Origin: Acidovorax soli
GTDB taxonomy: Bacteria > Pseudomonadota > Gammaproteobacteria > Burkholderiales > Burkholderiaceae_C
Direction of reading: 5' to 3'
Assembly (NCBI RefSeq): GCF_014207955.1
Contig: NZ_JACHLK010000002.1
Location: forward strand, 682,001-746,000
DNA: 64,000 nucleotides
The notes under the pieces were generated by a model. It saw only the letters and a list, made by a program, of their open reading frames with translations, did no database searches and was not told where the DNA came from. Both the position numbers and the translations under genes were made by a program. Shown here piece by piece: positions 59,693-64,000 of this stretch. Positions within the stretch are counted from its first letter, which is position 1; the number at the start of each line of letters is the position of its first letter.

Positions 59693-59911
59693 CGCAATAC
59701 CTCAGCAGGCGCGCACCCTGCCATGCGCGCAAAGGCGAAGGCCATGGTGGTGCCGGGGGGTCTGGTGCTTGTGGTCGCGCATGGTGCAGGTTCTTTCCTG
59801 AAAGTGTCAGGAAAGTAACATCCACGCGGGAGCGCTCTTGTAGGACAGCAACCGCTGTGCCCCCCGGCCAACTTCCCGCAACACCTGCGAGAGCGGCCCG
59901 TGGTGCGGGTT

Positions 59912-60274
59912 TCAGGCGATCGGCAGCCGGATGTTCAGGTGCGGGCCGGCCGTGAGGTCGAAGACATCGGCGCGGGCCAGGTCGGGGCTGTGGTGGAACT
60001 GCGCCTCCACGTACTCTGCCGTGAGTTGGCGGGCAATGGCCTCCAGCAGGGCATGGGCGCTGTCGAGCCCGCCGGCCGTGAAACCGTTGCCCTCCAGCGT
60101 GTAGCTGTAGCGCCCATGGCGGTGGCTGACCAGCGCCAGCGCGATCAGGTGCCCCTCGGTATCGCCCGCGTACACCCTGCCCCCGGGGAAGAAGAGGGTG
60201 TAGCACCGCACTTTCTGCAGCTGGTCCTGGCCGGGTGCGTGGTTGATGGCGATCTCCTTGCCGCTGCGCGGCAT
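59912..60274 (-). CDS. Small hypothetical protein upstream of Ku
   Basis: I do not recognise this 120-residue protein. The chosen ATG at 60274 (MPRSGKEIAINHAPGQ) is followed by a globular sequence with VRCYTLFFPGGRVYAGDTEG and GHLIALALVSHRHGRYSYTLE; an earlier ATG at 60370 would add residues of poor quality. There are no membrane segments or metal motifs. It is in the same direction as Ku but 219 bases before it, and divergent from the KaiC-like gene 260 bases away. A link to DNA repair is not supported by more than position. Confidence 0.55.
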   Translation of the reverse strand: MPRSGKEIAINHAPGQDQLQKVRCYTLFFPGGRVYAGDTEGHLIALALVSHRHGRYSYTLEGNGFTAGGLDSAHALLEAIARQLTAEYVEAQFHHSPDLARADVFDLTAGPHLNIRLPIA

Positions 60275-60534
60275 GACAAGGCACGGCCGGCAACGGAAGG
60301 TGCCGGTTGCGCAAATTCTGCGGCCTTGCCTGCCGGCGCGCAAGTGCTTCAGCCCTGTCGCGCAGCGCAATCCGGCCGTGTCCTACAGCAGCGGGGACAC
60401 GGATTTCCTACGATGCTTACGTCCGGACACGGGTACCGGGGCCTTGCTCCAGAGGGCAAGGCCGTTGCCGCACCGTGCATGCAGTACCAGCCTCTTCCCC
60501 AACCCCATTTTTCAGAACGCCCACCTACCCACCG

Positions 60535-62295
60535 ATGGCCCCCACCCGCACCAAGAAGAACGCCCCCACCGGAGCGCCCTCGGGCATCTCCAAATCGCCC
60601 ACCGGCATCTCCGGACTCGATGAGATCACCGAGGGCGGCCTGCCCACCGGGCGCCCCACCCTGGTCTGCGGGGCCGCGGGCTGTGGCAAGACCATGCTGG
60701 CGGCGGAGTTCCTGGTCAAGGGGGCCACGCAGTTCGGCGAGCCCGGTGTCTTCATGATGTTCGAGGAGTCGGCCGATGAACTGGCCGCGAACATGCGCTC
60801 GCTGGGCTTCGACATCGACGCGCTGCAGCGCCAACGCAAGCTGGCGCTGGACTTCGTGCGCGTGGAGCGCAGCGAGATCGAGGAGACCGGCGAGTACGAC
60901 CTCGAAGGCCTGTTCATCCGCCTGGGCTATGCCATCGACTCGATCGGCGCCAAGCGCGTGGTGCTCGATACTGTGGAAGCCCTGTTCGCCGGCGTGCCCA
61001 ACCATGCCATCCTGCGCAGCGAACTGCGCCGCCTGTTCCGCTGGCTCAAGGACAAGGGCGTCACGGCCATCATCACCGCCGAGCGCGGCGAGAGCGCCTT
61101 CACGCGCTATGGCCTGGAGGAGTATGTGGCCGACTGCGTGATCCTGCTGGACCACCGCATCGTCGACCAGGTCTCCACGCGCCGCCTGCGCGTGGTCAAG
61201 TACCGCGGCTCGGCCCACGGCACCAACGAGTACCCCTTCCTCATCGGCAGGAGCGGCATCGTGGTGCTGCCCATCACCTCGCTGGCCCTGCGGCACCAGG
61301 CATCGAGCCAGCGCGTCTCCACCGGCACACCGGGGCTGGACGAGATGTTCGGCGGCACCGGTATTTTCCGCGGCAGCAGCCTGCTGGTCTCGGGCGCACC
61401 CGGCACCGGCAAGAGCAGCATTGCGGCCGGCTTCGCCAACGCCGCCTGCACGCGCGGCGAAAGAGCCATCCTGTTCGCCTACGAAGAATCCGAGCAGCAG
61501 CTGCTGCGCAACATGCAGTCCATCGGCATGGACCTCTCGCGCTGGGTGAAGAAGGGCCTGCTCAAAATCGAGTCGACCCGCCCCACGCTGATGGGCCTGG
61601 AGCAGCACCTGGTGCACACCTACGACCTGGTGCGCGGCTTCGCGCCCGGTGTGGTGGCCATCGACCCCATCAGCAGCCTGACCTCGCAGGGCGACGACAC
61701 CGGCCTGTCGCTCACGCTGATGCGCCTGATCGACTTTCTCAAGACCGAGGGCATCACGGCCCTGTTCACCACCCTGACGGCCGACCTGCCCGGCGCGCCA
61801 CTGGCCGCATCGCAGGTGGGTGTGTCGTCGCTGATGGACAGCTGGATCATGCTGGCCAATGTGGCGGGCAATGGGGAGCGCACGCGCACGGTGCAGGTGC
61901 TCAAGTCCCGCGGCATGCCGCATTCCAACCAGGTGCGCGAGTTCGTTTTCTCCAACCACGGCGTCGACCTGGTGGACGTCTACCTCTTCGGCGACCAGGT
62001 GCTGACCGGCACCGCGCGCATCGCCCACGAGGCGCAGGTGACCGCGGCCAACGACCTGCGCGGGCGCGACCACGAGCGCCGCCTGCGCGATCTGGCCAAC
62101 CGCCGCAAGGCGCTGGACGCCCAGATCGCAGCACTCAATGCCGAAGCACTGGAGCGCGCCGGCGAGGTGGAGTTCGCCATCGAACGCGAGAAGATGGAGG
62201 CCCGGGGCGTGCAGGAGCGCGCCCGCAGCATCGCGGCCCGGCGCGGCAGCAACGGCAGCCGGCCTGCCAGCAAACCTGCAGCACGCAAAGGCTGA
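60535..62295 (+). CDS. kaiC: KaiC-like double RecA-type ATPase
   Basis: The 586-residue protein has two KaiC modules. CI: Walker A GAAGCGKT with Lys 52 and the two catalytic Glu 77 and 78 (FEES). CII: Walker A GAPGTGKS with Lys 293 and the EES motif in YEESEQQ. In the CII region [11 protein letters not shown] aligns with the phosphorylation loop of cyanobacterial KaiC and has Ser at 431 and 432, where cyanobacteria have Ser-Thr. The CI positions fall at the same numbers as in the cyanobacterial protein, CII at one less. A C-terminal ~70-residue extension is coiled coil and basic ([15 protein letters not shown]). The start ATG at 60535 was preferred over an upstream frame. Followed directly by two KaiB-like genes. 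Bacterial relatives act in stress adaptation rather than a full clock. Confidence 0.93.
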   Translation: MAPTRTKKNAPTGAPSGISKSPTGISGLDEITEGGLPTGRPTLVCGAAGCGKTMLAAEFLVKGATQFGEPGVFMMFEESADELAANMRSLGFDIDALQRQRKLALDFVRVERSEIEETGEYDLEGLFIRLGYAIDSIGAKRVVLDTVEALFAGVPNHAILRSELRRLFRWLKDKGVTAIITAERGESAFTRYGLEEYVADCVILLDHRIVDQVSTRRLRVVKYRGSAHGTNEYPFLIGRSGIVVLPITSLALRHQASSQRVSTGTPGLDEMFGGTGIFRGSSLLVSGAPGTGKSSIAAGFANAACTRGERAILFAYEESEQQLLRNMQSIGMDLSRWVKKGLLKIESTRPTLMGLEQHLVHTYDLVRGFAPGVVAIDPISSLTSQGDDTGLSLTLMRLIDFLKTEGITALFTTLTADLPGAPLAASQVGVSSLMDSWIMLANVAGNGERTRTVQVLKSRGMPHSNQVREFVFSNHGVDLVDVYLFGDQVLTGTARIAHEAQVTAANDLRGRDHERRLRDLANRRKALDAQIAALNAEALERAGEVEFAIEREKMEARGVQERARSIAARRGSNGSRPASKPAARKG

Positions 62296-62300
62296 TTTCC

Positions 62301-62627
62301 ATGGCAACCCCAAGCCCCCTGCACGACCAGCCATCCGGCACCGCCATGAAGCCTGAATGGCAACTGCGGCTTTACGTGGCCGGTTCGACCCCGCGCTCCA
62401 GCGCCGCGCTGGAGAACCTCAAGCGCCTGTGCGAGACGCACCTGGCCGGGCGCTACAGCATCGAGGTGGTGGACCTGCTGGTGAACCCGCAGCTGGCGGC
62501 CGGCGACCAGATCCTGGCCGTGCCCACCCTGGTGCGCAAGTTCCCCGAGCCGATCCGCAAGATCATCGGCGACCTGTCGAACGAGGAGCGCGTGCTCGTG
62601 GGCCTCGACGTGAAGCCCCTGCGCTGA
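62301..62627 (+). CDS. kaiB: KaiB-like thioredoxin-fold protein (first copy)
   Basis: The 108-residue protein contains the KaiB core: [59 protein letters not shown]. KaiB shifts fold to bind KaiC. The first ~17 residues ([15 protein letters not shown]) are extra; the core start would be at MKPEWQLRL, an in-frame ATG at 62346. It lies 5 bases after the KaiC-like gene. It is nearer to classical KaiB than the second copy. Confidence 0.92.
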   Translation: MATPSPLHDQPSGTAMKPEWQLRLYVAGSTPRSSAALENLKRLCETHLAGRYSIEVVDLLVNPQLAAGDQILAVPTLVRKFPEPIRKIIGDLSNEERVLVGLDVKPLR

Positions 62628-62633
62628 CCTTTC

Positions 62634-62975
62634 ATGGCCCGCACCGACGCCCTGAACACGCACCACGCCCCGCCCGCCGGTGCCTCGCACGAGCAGCATT
62701 TCCGGCTCTACGTGAGCACGACCTCGCCGATCTCGCTGCGCGCCATCGCCAATGCGCGCCGCATCCTGCAGGAGGCCTACCCCGGCGCGCACCGGCTCAC
62801 GGTGCTCAACATCGCCGAGCATGTGGCGCTGGCACGCACCGACCAGATCATCGTCTCTCCCACGCTGCTGCGCCTGGCACCCTTGCCGCAGCGCCGCTTC
62901 ATCGGCGACCTGTCGGACCTGAACCGGCTGCGCCGCGCCCTGGGCATGCAGCTGCCGCAGGAGGCCAGCCCATGA
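62634..62975 (+). CDS. KaiB-like protein (second, divergent copy)
   Basis: The 113-residue product has a KaiB fold core (FRLYVSTTSPISLRAIANAR, HRLTVLNIAEHVALARTDQI, VSPTLLRLAPLPQRRFIGDL), with an N-terminal extension and a shorter end. It is 6 bases after the first copy, and its stop overlaps the start of the sensor gene by ATGA. Two unlike KaiB proteins behind one KaiC suggest distinct partners, for example one for KaiC and one for the sensor protein. Confidence 0.88.
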   Translation: MARTDALNTHHAPPAGASHEQHFRLYVSTTSPISLRAIANARRILQEAYPGAHRLTVLNIAEHVALARTDQIIVSPTLLRLAPLPQRRFIGDLSDLNRLRRALGMQLPQEASP

Positions 62976-64000
62976 CGGCCGACGACTACGACGCCGCACC
63001 CGGCCTGGGACACAGCGCCACCAGCCTGGCGGCCGAGAACGCCGAGCTGAGGCTGCGCGTGCAGGAGCTGGAAGAAACCCTGCACGCCATCCACACCGGC
63101 GACGTGGATGCGCTGGTCGTCAACGATGCCATCTACACGCTGGAAAGCGCGCACGCAGCCACCGAGAAGCTGCGCCAGGACGTGCTGGGCCAGATGGAGG
63201 ATGCCGTCTTCGCCTTCGACCGCGATGGCCTGGTGATGTACATCAACGCCGCCGCCGAGCGGCTCTACGGCGTGCGCGCCTCCGACGTGCTGGGCCAGCC
63301 CCGGCAGTTCATCTTCACCGAGATGCCGGGCAGCGGCGCGCAGAGCGCGGTGCCGGCGGACCCGGGCGCCTTGTCCACCCTGGGCACGGTGCACCGCATG
63401 AACAGCGGGCGGCTGATCGACGTGGAGGCCGTGGTCTCCCCCCTGCTCGGCCCGCTGGGCCAGCCCCTGGGTTCGCTGGCCGTGGTGCGCGACGTCACCC
63501 AGCGCAGGCGCGCCGAGCACTGGCGCAACATGCTGGCCCGCCTGCCCGAACGGCTGCGCGAGGTGGGCGAGTTGCCCGCCATCGCGGCCGAAGGCGCGCG
63601 CCTGCTGGGCGAGACGCTGCGCGTGGACCGCGCCTGCTACGCGAGCATCGATGCCACGGGCGAGCTGTGCACCATCGAGCAGGACTGGAGCGCCCATGGC
63701 CTGGCCACGCTGGCAGGCACCTGGCGCCTGGGCGATCTGGCCTCTTTCTCCGACACCCTGTGGCGTGGCGAGCCCCTGGTGGTGAGCGACACCGGGGCCA
63801 CGCCGGCGCACACCCCGCAGGGCACGCTTGACACCCAGGGGGTCGGTGCCCTGCTCAGCGTGCCGCTGATCGAGCAGGGCCAGCTCGTGGCCATGGCGCT
63901 GCTGCACCATGGCGGCGCGCGGGCTTGGGCGCCCGAGGAGATCGACCTCGTGCGCGAGTTTGCCGAGCGCATCCGCTCCGTCTCCGAGCGCGTGCGCAGT
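62972..64000 (+). CDS. PAS-GAF sensor protein, probably a histidine kinase (partial)
   Basis: An open frame of 343 codons that runs off the right edge of the window. It starts on the ATGA overlapping the second KaiB-like gene, with GGAGGCCAGCCC upstream. The first ~60 residues are a coiled coil (LAAENAELRLRVQELEETLH), followed by a PAS domain (about 72-180; AVFAFDRDGLVMYINAAAERL, LGQPRQFIFTE) and a GAF domain (about 195-335; RLLGETLRVDRACYASID, LLSVPLIEQGQLVAMALL). The start pattern HAIHTGDVDALVV is typical of PAS/GAF sensor kinases linked to kai genes in proteobacteria. The kinase domain would lie to the right and is not visible, so that part is inferred. Confidence 0.88.
   Translation, partial: MTADDYDAAPGLGHSATSLAAENAELRLRVQELEETLHAIHTGDVDALVVNDAIYTLESAHAATEKLRQDVLGQMEDAVFAFDRDGLVMYINAAAERLYGVRASDVLGQPRQFIFTEMPGSGAQSAVPADPGALSTLGTVHRMNSGRLIDVEAVVSPLLGPLGQPLGSLAVVRDVTQRRRAEHWRNMLARLPERLREVGELPAIAAEGARLLGETLRVDRACYASIDATGELCTIEQDWSAHGLATLAGTWRLGDLASFSDTLWRGEPLVVSDTGATPAHTPQGTLDTQGVGALLSVPLIEQGQLVAMALLHHGGARAWAPEEIDLVREFAERIRSVSERVRS

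Noticed and set aside
1-64000. CRISPR array or cas genes
   Set aside because: No regularly spaced repeats and no Cas-like protein were seen.

Overview
The window looks like a chromosomal segment of a high-GC betaproteobacterium, most likely a member of the Comamonadaceae (Acidovorax/Comamonas/Hydrogenophaga-like). This is judged from the GC-rich codon use of the right half, several tricarboxylate-receptor (Bug) proteins, LysR/GntR-controlled aromatic catabolism genes and a Ku/LigD pair. No 16S rRNA or other species marker is present, so the genus is an inference.

Left half (1 to about 32,580) is accessory DNA with visibly lower GC and mosaic content. It opens with an IS481-type transposase remnant, then a NdpA/YejK-like gene translationally coupled to a membrane protein, and small secreted or SHOCT proteins. 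At 4,460-15,084 lies a tight five-gene cluster: a ClpB-like AAA+ ATPase, a small radical-SAM protein, a 2,095-residue zinc-ribbon/pseudokinase/SF1-helicase/nuclease, a coiled-coil protein and a two-TM coiled-coil protein. I consider this the best candidate for an undescribed conflict (defence-type) system. Then follow tandem secreted dienelactone-hydrolase-like proteins and an ICE/plasmid-type module (radC, zinc-ribbon glycine-zipper protein, DUF932, YqaJ exonuclease, a Cys-rich putative metal-binding protein, XRE regulator). Three of its genes are each preceded by a similar stem-loop. Next come a lipoprotein, a DUF3472-like secreted protein, a nucleotidyltransferase, and a small satellite-like module (YagK/YfjJ-type protein, AlpA-like regulator, P4-type integrase). 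The integrase sits beside a 12-base copy of a tRNA-Ser 3' end (32,570-32,581), which I read as the right attachment site; the left end is not in the window.

Right half (about 32,590 to 64,000) is core-type DNA. At 32.7-40.2 kb are a tautomerase and SDR pair, a divergent LysR, an ACS-type MFS transporter, an FAD-linked 2-hydroxyacid dehydrogenase, a tannase/feruloyl-esterase lipoprotein and a second LysR: uptake and breakdown of aromatic esters or acids. At 40.2-43.1 kb are a GAF-GGDEF cyclase, a flavin reductase-like protein and a thermonuclease-like protein. At 43.1-52.3 kb two catabolic clusters of similar make-up (FAH-family hydrolase, Bug receptor, VOC/extradiol dioxygenase) face each other around an MscS channel; one has a GntR regulator, the other a LysR and an azoreductase-like gene.

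At 52.3-56.1 kb are signalling genes (hybrid histidine kinase, stand-alone CZB protein, NarL-type regulator). At 56.1-59.7 kb is the non-homologous end-joining pair LigD and Ku. The window ends with a kai-like operon: a KaiC-type double ATPase, two different KaiB-like proteins and the first 343 residues of a PAS-GAF sensor protein that runs off the right edge.
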